Assembly (NCBI GenBank): GCA_905195085.1
Contig: CAJJUK010000017.1
Location: 1-30,510 of the forward strand
Source of the DNA: an uncultured Christensenella sp.
GTDB lineage: Bacteria; Bacillota; Clostridia; Christensenellales; UBA1242
Reading direction: 5' to 3'
Length of the DNA: 30,510 nt
Numbering within the stretch: the first letter of the stretch is position 1; each line of letters opens with the position of its first letter. A program made the position numbers and the translations under genes. The notes under the pieces are model-generated. The model was not told the origin of the DNA and did not search any database. It saw only the letters and a list, made by a program, of their open reading frames with translations. Shown here piece by piece: positions 22,912 to 29,499 of the stretch.

Positions 22912-23925
22912 ATGAATATGAACGAAAATTTTGAAAACATTGCTATATCTTCAAGAATTAGACTTGCTAGAAATATCTCTGGCTTCAACTTTTTCACGAA
23001 ACTGCGTGATGAGTCTGACGCAGTTTTTATCATTGACTCCATTCAAAGCATACTTGAAAAATTTGGTGGATTTGACTTTATCAGACTTAAAAATCTTTCT
23101 CTGAATGAATGTAATGCTCTTTTGGAAAGACATTTAATCAGCAAAGAATTGATTGAAAACAAAGATATTTCTGCCGTTGCTATGAATGATGATGAGCAGA
23201 TCATTGTCATGATTAATGAAGAAGATCATATCAGAGAGCAATGCATGGTCAATGGTTTCAATTTATACAAACCATACAGGGAGTTGAAACAACTTGACGA
23301 TTTGATTTTGTCTGAAATTGATGTGGCATATTCCAATGATTATGGATACATCACATCAAGCCCCTCAAATCTTGGAACTGGTATGCGTGCCTCGGTCATG
23401 CTTTTTTTGCCGGCTCTTGAGCGAAATGGCGACATAAATTTGTTGAAAAAAGAAGCACGACAACAAGGTTACACCATTCGTGGACTGTATGGCGAAGGGA
23501 GTGAAACTTACGGAAGTTTTTATCAAATTTCCAATCAAAATTCTTTGGGATTGTCGGAAGAAGAAATTATTGACGGAGTTTCGGACTATGTTTATAACAT
23601 CTGTCAAATGGAATTGTCAGCAAGGGAAGATATTTTGGCAAGCAATCATGACAAATTGATTGATGAAATTTATCGTGCTTATGGAATTTTGAAGGAGTGT
23701 TATTCTCTTGAAGAAAAGGAAATGATTGAACTTTTGGCACTTATTAAGTTTGGTGATGCCTTGGGATTTTTGAAAATATCTGACCAAAAAAGTTTTGAAA
23801 AACTTTTGGTTGAAGGAGCATCCGCAAATTTGCGAGAAATTGAAAGTTTTTCGGAAATTTTAAAGGAAGAACAGGTGAGAAGTGAGTATATTAATAGGAA
23901 AATAAGAGAACTTGTTTCCAAGTGA
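22912..23925 (+). CDS. mcsB: Protein-arginine kinase McsB
   Basis: McsB phosphorylates arginines on proteins, marking them for ClpC-ClpP; it is related to phosphagen kinases. The 337-residue protein has the nucleotide-binding SSRIRLARN near residue 15, the acidic NEEDHIRE, and YGEGSETYGSFYQISNQNSLG with the conserved arginine-binding Glu. The loop usually read as TSCPTNxGTG is TSSPSNLGTG, so the conserved active-site Cys is Ser150. The C-terminal RDxxRA pocket, which in Geobacillus binds phosphoarginine allosterically, is replaced by QVRSEYINRKI. Total length is about 25 residues short of Bacillus McsB. It has its own promoter and no ribosome site. It follows the mcsA-like and kinase genes, and clpC is 81 bases downstream. 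Kinase identity is confident; full activity is not assured. Confidence 0.93.
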   Translation: MNMNENFENIAISSRIRLARNISGFNFFTKLRDESDAVFIIDSIQSILEKFGGFDFIRLKNLSLNECNALLERHLISKELIENKDISAVAMNDDEQIIVMINEEDHIREQCMVNGFNLYKPYRELKQLDDLILSEIDVAYSNDYGYITSSPSNLGTGMRASVMLFLPALERNGDINLLKKEARQQGYTIRGLYGEGSETYGSFYQISNQNSLGLSEEEIIDGVSDYVYNICQMELSAREDILASNHDKLIDEIYRAYGILKECYSLEEKEMIELLALIKFGDALGFLKISDQKSFEKLLVEGASANLREIESFSEILKEEQVRSEYINRKIRELVSK

Positions 23926-24006
23926 TTTTATTTTCGTTAAAAGTTGACTTATTTTCTTTTATTAAGGAAATAAATTATGATAATAAAACCAAAAAAGGAG
24001 GAATTT

Positions 24007-26439
24007 ATGGCTTTAAATAATGGTTTATTTTCGGATAGTATTGAAAAGGTAATTAAAAATGCAAGCAAAATTGCTCTTAGATTTGGGAGCAACTTGGTTG
24101 GCACTGAACATATTCTCTATGGACTTGCCAGCGTTTCTGAATGCACTGCTTCAAAAATTTTGGCATCTTATGGTGTCACAGAAAATGCTTTGTTTGAACT
24201 TTTTGAAGAATCTGCAAGCGGTGTTTCATTGTTTGGAAGCGTGGAATTGACACCAAGAACCAAGGAACTTTTCCAATTGGCACAGCAAATTGCAATGGAT
24301 ATGGGACATTCTTTCATTGGAACAGAACACTTGCTTCTTGCAATCCTTTCAAACAAGAGTTGTTATGCCACCAAAATGCTGGAAAACATTTTCAATGTCA
24401 ATGTTGATGAGATGAAAATCAAATTGATGTCTTCATTGCAGATTAATGGCAGAGAAAACAAGAAAAATGAAGATGGAAAGAGCAACAATCAAGCAGGCAG
24501 CACTTTGCCTGAAAAATTGCTTGATATGGGAAGTGATATCACATTGAAAGCAAGACAACACAAACTTGACCCAGTTATTGGCAGAGAGGAAGAAATTCAA
24601 AGGGTGATTGAAATTCTCTGCAGAAAGACAAAAAACAACCCTGTCTTGATTGGTGAAGCGGGTGTTGGTAAGACTGCGGTCGTTGAAGGTTTGGCACAAG
24701 CAATCGCAAGCGGTGATGTTCCTGAAGAACTCAAGGACAAGACAATTTATGCTCTTGAAATTGGCGGTCTTATGGCAGGAACAAAATATCGTGGACAAAT
24801 GGAAGAAAAACTTAAAGATGCCATTGAAACCATCATTCAAGACGGAAACATCATTGTCTTTATTGATGAAATTCACACGCTTGCACAGGCAGGAAGTGAG
24901 AAAGGTGAAACAAGTCCTTCTGATATGTTGAAACCATATCTTGCAAGGGGAGAATTGCAAACAATTGGTGCGACAACAACTGATGAATATAGGAAATATA
25001 TCGAAAAAGATAAGGCTTTGGAAAGAAGATTTCAACCAGTTATGGTCAATCCACCTTCAGTTGAACAGACAATTGAAATTTTGAAGGGACTTAAGGACAC
25101 TTATGAAGCCTTCCACAAAATCATCATAACAAACGAAGCAATTGGGGCGGCAGCAAATCTGTCAGACAGATACATCACAGACAGAAGTTTGCCTGATAAG
25201 GCCATTGACCTTATTGATGAGGCTTGCTCTCGTGCCAAAGTTAACTACACAATCAAACCTCAAAAAGTTAGAGATTTGGAAGAAAAAATCAAAACTTTGT
25301 CTGCAAGTCGTGATGAGGCATCATTGCAAAGAAATTATGAAAAGGCTGCAAAATTGCAATCTGAAATCATAAATCTTGAAAACGAACTTAAAACTCAGAA
25401 TGACACAATAATTAAGAAAAGCGGAAGCAAACAAATTGGAGAAAATGAGATTGCTGAAGTTGTTTCAAAATGGACTGGAATCCCTGTGACAAAACTCACA
25501 GAAGGAGAGAAAGAAAAACTTGTTCATTTGGAAGAAATCTTGCACAAGAGAGTCGTTGGGCAAGATGAAGCAATCAATGCGGTGTCAAAAGCCATCAGAA
25601 GAGCAAGAGTTGGACTTCAAGACAGCAAACGACCAATTGGTTCTTTCTTGTTTATGGGGCCAACAGGTGTTGGAAAAACAGAACTTTCCAAAGCACTTGC
25701 TGAAGCAATGTTTGACAATGAAAACAACATCATCAGAATTGATATGAGTGAATATATGGAAAGTCACACCGTGTCAAAACTTATTGGAGCACCTCCAGGA
25801 TATGTTGGTTTTGACGAGGGCGGACAACTGACGGAACAAGTCAGAAGAAAACCATACAGCGTTGTTCTTTTTGATGAAATTGAAAAGGCACACCCAGAAG
25901 TCTTGAATGCGCTGCTTCAAATTCTTGACGATGGACGTTTGACAGACGGCAAAGGCAGAACAGTAAGTTTCAAGAACACAATCATCATCATGACCAGCAA
26001 CATAGGTGCCAATGAAATTCGTCAACAAAGACAACTTGGCTTTGGAACGGAAAACAGTGAAAAGGTCAATGAGCGTGACATTTACATGGACGCTTTGAAG
26101 AAGAGATTTAAACCAGAACTCATCAACAGAATTGATGTTATTTGCATCTTTGATTCGTTGTCCAAACAAGACCTTATCAAAATTTCTGACATTCTCATAT
26201 CTAATATCAACAAGCGTCTTGCTGCAAGAAATTTGAAGTTGAAAGTTGACAAAAAAGCAATTGACTATATTGTCGCAAAAGGCTCTAATTTGATTTATGG
26301 TGCAAGACCACTTAAGAGATTTATTGAACAAGAGATTGAAGATAAAGTCGCTGAAAAAATCTTGCTTGGAGAACTTCCTGACCATGGCACAATTGAAGTG
26401 GAACTTGACGGCGATCAACTTGTGTTTAACGCAGTCTAA
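24007..26439 (+). CDS. clpC: ATP-dependent Clp protease ATP-binding subunit ClpC
   Basis: ClpC unfolds substrates, including arginine-phosphorylated proteins, for ClpP. The 810-residue protein has a double Clp-N domain whose two GTEH motifs (E34, and a second near residue 107) match the phosphoarginine-binding glutamates of Bacillus ClpC, so the receptor appears intact. Next come the first AAA domain (GEAGVGKT, IVFIDEIHTL), the middle coiled coil with EASLQRNYEKAAKLQ, and the second AAA domain (GPTGVGKT, VVLFDEIEKAH). The ClpP-docking loop reads RQLGFG. The start at 24007 lies behind AAAAGGAGG with five bases between; a longer frame from 23977 would put that ribosome site inside the coding part. 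CtsR is absent from the cluster. Confidence 0.96.
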   Translation: MALNNGLFSDSIEKVIKNASKIALRFGSNLVGTEHILYGLASVSECTASKILASYGVTENALFELFEESASGVSLFGSVELTPRTKELFQLAQQIAMDMGHSFIGTEHLLLAILSNKSCYATKMLENIFNVNVDEMKIKLMSSLQINGRENKKNEDGKSNNQAGSTLPEKLLDMGSDITLKARQHKLDPVIGREEEIQRVIEILCRKTKNNPVLIGEAGVGKTAVVEGLAQAIASGDVPEELKDKTIYALEIGGLMAGTKYRGQMEEKLKDAIETIIQDGNIIVFIDEIHTLAQAGSEKGETSPSDMLKPYLARGELQTIGATTTDEYRKYIEKDKALERRFQPVMVNPPSVEQTIEILKGLKDTYEAFHKIIITNEAIGAAANLSDRYITDRSLPDKAIDLIDEACSRAKVNYTIKPQKVRDLEEKIKTLSASRDEASLQRNYEKAAKLQSEIINLENELKTQNDTIIKKSGSKQIGENEIAEVVSKWTGIPVTKLTEGEKEKLVHLEEILHKRVVGQDEAINAVSKAIRRARVGLQDSKRPIGSFLFMGPTGVGKTELSKALAEAMFDNENNIIRIDMSEYMESHTVSKLIGAPPGYVGFDEGGQLTEQVRRKPYSVVLFDEIEKAHPEVLNALLQILDDGRLTDGKGRTVSFKNTIIIMTSNIGANEIRQQRQLGFGTENSEKVNERDIYMDALKKRFKPELINRIDVICIFDSLSKQDLIKISDILISNINKRLAARNLKLKVDKKAIDYIVAKGSNLIYGARPLKRFIEQEIEDKVAEKILLGELPDHGTIEVELDGDQLVFNAV

Positions 26440-26457
26440 ATAACTTTTGAAAAACAT

Positions 26458-26486
26458 TTGGAGAATGGAAAAATATTTGGTAAAAT
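26458..26486 (+). promoter_or_regulatory. Promoter of hpf
   Basis: TTGGAG (26458-26463), 17 bases, TAAAAT (26481-26486), leader with AAAGGAG before the ATG at 26508. Confidence 0.5.
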
Positions 26487-26507
26487 GTTTGTACAAAGGA
26501 GTGGAAT

Positions 26508-27035
26508 ATGAAAATTACATTTGTTGAAAAAAATTATAAAATCGCAAAAAGATTCAAAGATGTCATCACTGAAAAGTTGGACAGATTGAACAAATATTTT
26601 GGAGATGAAGCATCAGCAAGAGTTGTTTGCTCAAAACAAAATAAAATTGAAAAATTGGAAGTTACAATCACAAACAAAGGTCTTTTGTATAGATCTGAAG
26701 TTTCTGGTCTTAATATGTATGAAAACATTGACCTTGCTCTTCCAAAACTTGAAAAACAAATTGTCAGAAACAGAGAAAAAATCACTCAAAGCAAGAGAAA
26801 TGCTCCTAAGAATGTTGGTTTCGAATTCTTGGAAGAAATGCCAGATTTGAAATTGCCAGAAATTTATAAGAAAAAATCTTTTGACCTTGATCCAATCATG
26901 GTTGAAGAAGCAAAAGATGCAATCGAAAGATTGGGACACACATTCTTCATTTTCTTGAATGCTGAAACTGGAAAAGTTAACGTTATCTACAAGAGAAATG
27001 ACAACAAATATGGTTTGATTGAAGTTAATTTCTAA
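26508..27035 (+). CDS. hpf: Ribosome hibernation promoting factor, long form
   Basis: Long HPF binds the 30S decoding site and joins two 70S ribosomes into inactive 100S dimers in stationary phase. The 175-residue protein has the N-terminal beta-alpha domain (about 1-95, with LDRLNKYFGDEASARVV and the basic NREKITQSKRNAP end). A linker follows, then the C-terminal dimerization domain with KSFDLDPIMVEEAKDAIERL, GHTFFIFLNAETGKVNVIYK and NKYGLIEVNF, all typical of Firmicutes. It has a ribosome site AAAGGAG and its own promoter. It stands after clpC, a place that groups stress and dormancy functions. Confidence 0.95.
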   Translation: MKITFVEKNYKIAKRFKDVITEKLDRLNKYFGDEASARVVCSKQNKIEKLEVTITNKGLLYRSEVSGLNMYENIDLALPKLEKQIVRNREKITQSKRNAPKNVGFEFLEEMPDLKLPEIYKKKSFDLDPIMVEEAKDAIERLGHTFFIFLNAETGKVNVIYKRNDNKYGLIEVNF

Positions 27036-27106
27036 TCACCAACTGCAACATAACACAAAAATTTGACCAAAAGCAATTTGGAAGATGTTTTTGTGGCATA
27101 ATTTAG

Positions 27107-27133
27107 ATGAAAACGAACACAATAGAGATATGA
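27107..27133 (+). CDS. Possible 8-residue leader peptide overlapping the lipoprotein start
   Basis: A tiny frame, ATG 27107 to TGA 27131-27133, encodes MKTNTIEI and overlaps the ATG of the next gene (27130-27132) as ATGA. An extended -10 (TGGCATAAT, 27094-27102) ends four bases before it, so it could be translated as a leaderless peptide and feed re-initiation at the downstream gene, which lacks a ribosome site. No good -35 is visible. This rests on position only. Confidence 0.3.
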   Translation: MKTNTIEI

Positions 27134-27648
27134 AAAAATTTGTTTTGATTATCCTTTGTGTTTGTTTTTGTTTTATGGGCGCAGGTTGTGAAAATGAAAC
27201 AAAATTGAGAGTTGCACACATCAGTGAGATGACTGGTGCACTAAGCACTGATTATGCAATCAAGGTTGTTTTGTACAATGATGGCAGAATGGAAGACAAA
27301 TATGTTGATTTGCAAATCAAATCAAGCAAAGAAGAACAACTTTTGACTTTTGGTGAGGAGATGCAAGACCAATATGTCATTTGTTTGCCAAAGAGCGACT
27401 ATTGGTATAATTTGACCTATCTCATCAGCAAGACCAATGGTGCGACAGGTGAAGCTGGTTATCAAACTTATGAAGATTTTGGAACAAAAGTGTTTTTGTT
27501 TTCTGCGAATAATGATGTTGATTTGACATTCCGAGTTGTTGCCGGACAAACAAAAAAGAATGAAGAAACTCAAGAAGAGATTTTGGTTTTGAGTGAAGAT
27601 ATTTCCAAAGAAGTGAAGGTTGAGGTCAAAAAACACCAAGAAAAATAA
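27130..27648 (+). CDS. Small lipoprotein of unknown function
   Basis: The 172-residue product starts MKKFVLIILCVCFCFMGAGC, a signal peptide with lipobox MGAGC, so Cys20 should be lipidated and the rest displayed outside the membrane. The mature part is acidic, beta-rich and ends in a Lys/Glu run (SEDISKEVKVEVKKHQEK). I find no family. Upstream extension of the frame to 27085 is not credible because the signal peptide must be N-terminal. There is no Shine-Dalgarno sequence before the ATG; the overlapping 8-codon frame may supply ribosomes. A strong terminator follows. Confidence 0.75.
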   Translation: MKKFVLIILCVCFCFMGAGCENETKLRVAHISEMTGALSTDYAIKVVLYNDGRMEDKYVDLQIKSSKEEQLLTFGEEMQDQYVICLPKSDYWYNLTYLISKTNGATGEAGYQTYEDFGTKVFLFSANNDVDLTFRVVAGQTKKNEETQEEILVLSEDISKEVKVEVKKHQEK

Positions 27649-27669
27649 GTAACAAAAACCATGAAAATG

Positions 27670-27713
27670 AAAGTAAATTCCGAAAGTTGTTGAATTTACT
27701 TTTATTTTTTTTT
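27670..27713 (+). terminator. Rho-independent terminator after the lipoprotein gene
   Basis: AAAGTAAATTC (27670-27680) and GAATTTACTTT (27692-27702), eleven perfect pairs around an 11-base loop, followed by a T tract to 27713. Confidence 0.88.
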
Positions 27714-27752
27714 GAGATATTGTATCATATATTTATTAAATGGGAGCGAATT

Positions 27753-28397
27753 ATGTTATCAATTAAGAACTTATATCTTAAATATACCAAAGAGTTTTAT
27801 GCTCTTGAAGACATCAACCTTGACGTGGCACCTGGGGAAAGTGTGGCTTTTGTTGGGGAGCAAAACAGCGGAAAGACAACCTTGCTTAGAGTGATTGCAA
27901 AGTTGGAAGATTACGATTCCGGAGAAGTTTATATCAACAAAATTCCTTTAAAAAAGATTGATTTCAAGACAGACATCAGTGTTGGTTATGTGCCTTATTG
28001 TCCTGTTTTTTTGGAGAACAAAACTGTTTATGAAAACTTTAAGTATATCTTGAACAAAAAAGGGTATAAGCCGGCTGAAGCAGAGAAGATGATTAACAAT
28101 GCCATAATTGATTTTTCTCTTGAAAAAATCAGAGACGAAAAGGTTAAAAACATCAGAAAGGAAGATAAATACATCTTGTCACTCATCAGATTGTCATTCA
28201 GACAACTTGACTTGCTTCTTGTTGACAACATTTTTGATGAAATTTCTGACATTTATATTGATGCCATTCTCAACATGATCAAGAAGCTCAAAGGACCAGA
28301 CACCACGTTGATTTTGGCTTGCACAAGACCTGAAATCGCAGAAAAAATTTGCAAAAGAAAGATCTATTTTGAACATGGCAAAGTCGTTGACGAATAA
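27753..28397 (+). CDS. ABC-type ATPase domain with degenerate catalytic motifs
   Basis: The 214-residue protein has the fold of an ABC transporter ATP-binding subunit. It has an N-terminal strand set (MLSIKNLYLKYTKEFYALED), a good Walker A (GEQNSGKT, residues 35-42) and the D-loop-like order of the rest. The other motifs are eroded. The Q-loop reads GYVPYCPVFLENKTVYENF without the Gln. The LSGGQ signature is IRKED before KYILSLIRLS. Walker B ends LLLVDNIFDE, with Asn in place of the catalytic Glu. The switch His is missing in LILACTRPEIAE. No permease or binding protein gene is next to it. The start at 27753 follows GGGAG; the upstream extension to 27687 is not family-like. It may bind ATP without efficient hydrolysis; role unknown. 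Confidence 0.75.
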   Translation: MLSIKNLYLKYTKEFYALEDINLDVAPGESVAFVGEQNSGKTTLLRVIAKLEDYDSGEVYINKIPLKKIDFKTDISVGYVPYCPVFLENKTVYENFKYILNKKGYKPAEAEKMINNAIIDFSLEKIRDEKVKNIRKEDKYILSLIRLSFRQLDLLLVDNIFDEISDIYIDAILNMIKKLKGPDTTLILACTRPEIAEKICKRKIYFEHGKVVDE

Positions 28398-28404
28398 AAA
28401 ACAG

Positions 28405-28431
28405 ACCAGCTTGATTTCAAGCTGGTTTTTT
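28405..28431 (+). terminator. Rho-independent terminator after the ATPase gene
   Basis: ACCAGCTTG, ATTT loop, CAAGCTGGT followed by T tract; nine paired bases. Confidence 0.88.
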
Positions 28432-28446
28432 GTTGTCTATTTTTAA

Positions 28447-28458
28447 GCACCATGGTGC
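28447..28458. promoter_or_regulatory. Perfect 12-base palindrome, candidate operator
   Basis: GCACCATGGTGC at 28447-28458 ends four bases before a likely -35 box (TTGAAT, 28463-28468). Its G+C content stands out in this AT-rich gap. Binding protein unknown. Confidence 0.35.
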
Positions 28459-28462
28459 ATAT

Positions 28463-28491
28463 TTGAATACATTTTAATTTTTATGTGATAT
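28463..28491 (+). promoter_or_regulatory. Promoter of the 75-residue gene
   Basis: TTGAAT (28463-28468), 17 bases, TGATAT (28486-28491), then a 20-base leader with GGAAGGTG. Confidence 0.45.
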
Positions 28492-28513
28492 ATTGTGTGT
28501 AGGAAGGTGAAAA

Positions 28514-28741
28514 ATGGATAAGTTGGTTGATTTATTGTATCAAAATTTTGTTGAACGAAAAATTGAAAAGATGGAAGAATATAAATTATATGAGAGTTTG
28601 GCGGATATTGAAGAAAAATTAAGAATGTCATTAGATAAGAATCAAAAAGTATTATTAGAAAAATATCAACAAGATATGTTTGAATTACATTATTGTGAAG
28701 ATAAAATTTTGATTGAGTATATTGTCAAACTGTTTCGTTAA
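28514..28741 (+). CDS. Small helical hypothetical protein (DUF6809-like)
   Basis: The 75-residue protein is nearly all helix and charged: MDKLVDLLYQNF, then repeated Glu/Lys heptad-like stretches (EYKLYESLADIEEKLRMSL) and a C-terminal IEYIVKLFR. The start of the sequence, the YxxL spacing and the length recall small DUF6809-type proteins of Clostridia, but I am not certain. Codon use favours TTA, AAA and AAT more strongly than its neighbours. The start has a clear GGAAGGTG ribosome site and a promoter. It ends four bases before the converging minus-strand gene at 28745, with no visible hairpin between. Function unknown. Confidence 0.6.
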   Translation: MDKLVDLLYQNFVERKIEKMEEYKLYESLADIEEKLRMSLDKNQKVLLEKYQQDMFELHYCEDKILIEYIVKLFR

Positions 28742-28744
28742 TAT

Positions 28745-29155
28745 TTATAAATCCTCAAAAGTGGAAGAGTTGTCAATGATTTTTTCTACATTCTCTTCAC
28801 TTGGTTTTGATTTTTTTGGGGGAGATAGCATGTTGGACAGCGCTTGCATCAACATATTATTTTTTTGATCTGGGTTGTTGCTCCCAAAAAGGTTGCTGGC
28901 AAAAAGAGATGTCAACAGATCGTTGTTTCCAAACAAATTTCCAAAAAGATTGCCACCATTTTGTGCGTTAAACAGGTTTGAAAAAGGGTTTTGCCCTATG
29001 TTTTGATTTTGTGCGTTTTGTTCTTGTTGAATATTTCCTTGTGTGTTTGGTGTTTCAAAAGATTGTGTTTGAGCGTTCACGTTCAATGCCTCGGGGTAGT
29101 AGGCATTTGCTCTGTTATTTTGAAATTGTTGGCCATTATTCCAAAAATTGTTCAT
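28745..29155 (-). CDS. Asn/Gln-rich low-complexity protein with NLFG repeats
   Basis: I find no family. About one third of the 136 residues are Asn or Gln, which is extreme. Residues 1-58 are a disordered NQ-rich stretch (NNGQQFQNN, NIQQEQNAQNQNIGQ). Residues about 59-95 hold repeated NLF/NLFG motifs: SNLF, GNLFG, GNLFG, SNLFG. The C-terminal 35 residues are Lys/Pro/Ser then acidic, ending TFEDL. There is no signal peptide. The composition resembles prion-like or phase-separating proteins, and the NLFG run resembles FG repeats, but function is unknown. There is no Shine-Dalgarno site; TATAAA lies five bases from the ATG on the minus strand, which would again suit a leaderless message. It is divergent from the 88-residue gene. 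Confidence 0.6.
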   Translation of the reverse strand: MNNFWNNGQQFQNNRANAYYPEALNVNAQTQSFETPNTQGNIQQEQNAQNQNIGQNPFSNLFNAQNGGNLFGNLFGNNDLLTSLFASNLFGSNNPDQKNNMLMQALSNMLSPPKKSKPSEENVEKIIDNSSTFEDL

Positions 29156-29232
29156 GCTTATTTATATGCAAGAAAATTTGATTTAGTGTAGATTTTTCAA
29201 ACTTAAACATATATTGTTTCTAGGAGCAAAAT

Positions 29233-29499
29233 ATGAAACTTAGTGAAATGTCAAAAAATCAATCCACTTCAAAGACTAAGAACACAAATTCCCAAAAGGA
29301 CATCAATCAGGCATATGAAGATTTGAAAGACCGTCCGGCAGATGAGTTGTTTTCCATGCTTTCCAAAGAAATTCAAAATCAAAAACTTAATGGCACATTT
29401 GATTATGACGCTCTCAGAACATCAGTTGAGAAAATCAAGATGTATTTGCCAACTCAAACCTACGAAAATATGATAAGGATAATTGACAGTTTGAAATGA
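29233..29499 (+). CDS. 88-residue hypothetical protein coupled to the protease gene
   Basis: The protein has a Ser/Thr/Lys/Gln-rich, probably disordered N-terminus (KNQSTSKTKNTNSQKD) and a helical half with AYEDLKDRPADELFSMLSK and VEKIKMYLPTQTYENMIRI. No signal peptide, no family recognised. It has an AGGAG ribosome site nine bases before the ATG. Its stop codon overlaps the start of the subtilisin gene as ATGA, so the two are translated together. A partner, inhibitor or substrate of the protease is possible by context only. Confidence 0.65.
   Translation: MKLSEMSKNQSTSKTKNTNSQKDINQAYEDLKDRPADELFSMLSKEIQNQKLNGTFDYDALRTSVEKIKMYLPTQTYENMIRIIDSLK

Noticed and set aside
22862..24006. CtsR operator (repeats of GGTCAAA) near mcsB or clpC
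   Set aside because: No such repeat was found; the only matches are single, partial words in AT-rich DNA.
24433..25035. 200-codon minus-strand frame inside clpC
   Set aside because: It is the complement of the conserved ClpC AAA domain; its Cys/Phe-rich product is typical of antisense frames in this AT-rich DNA.
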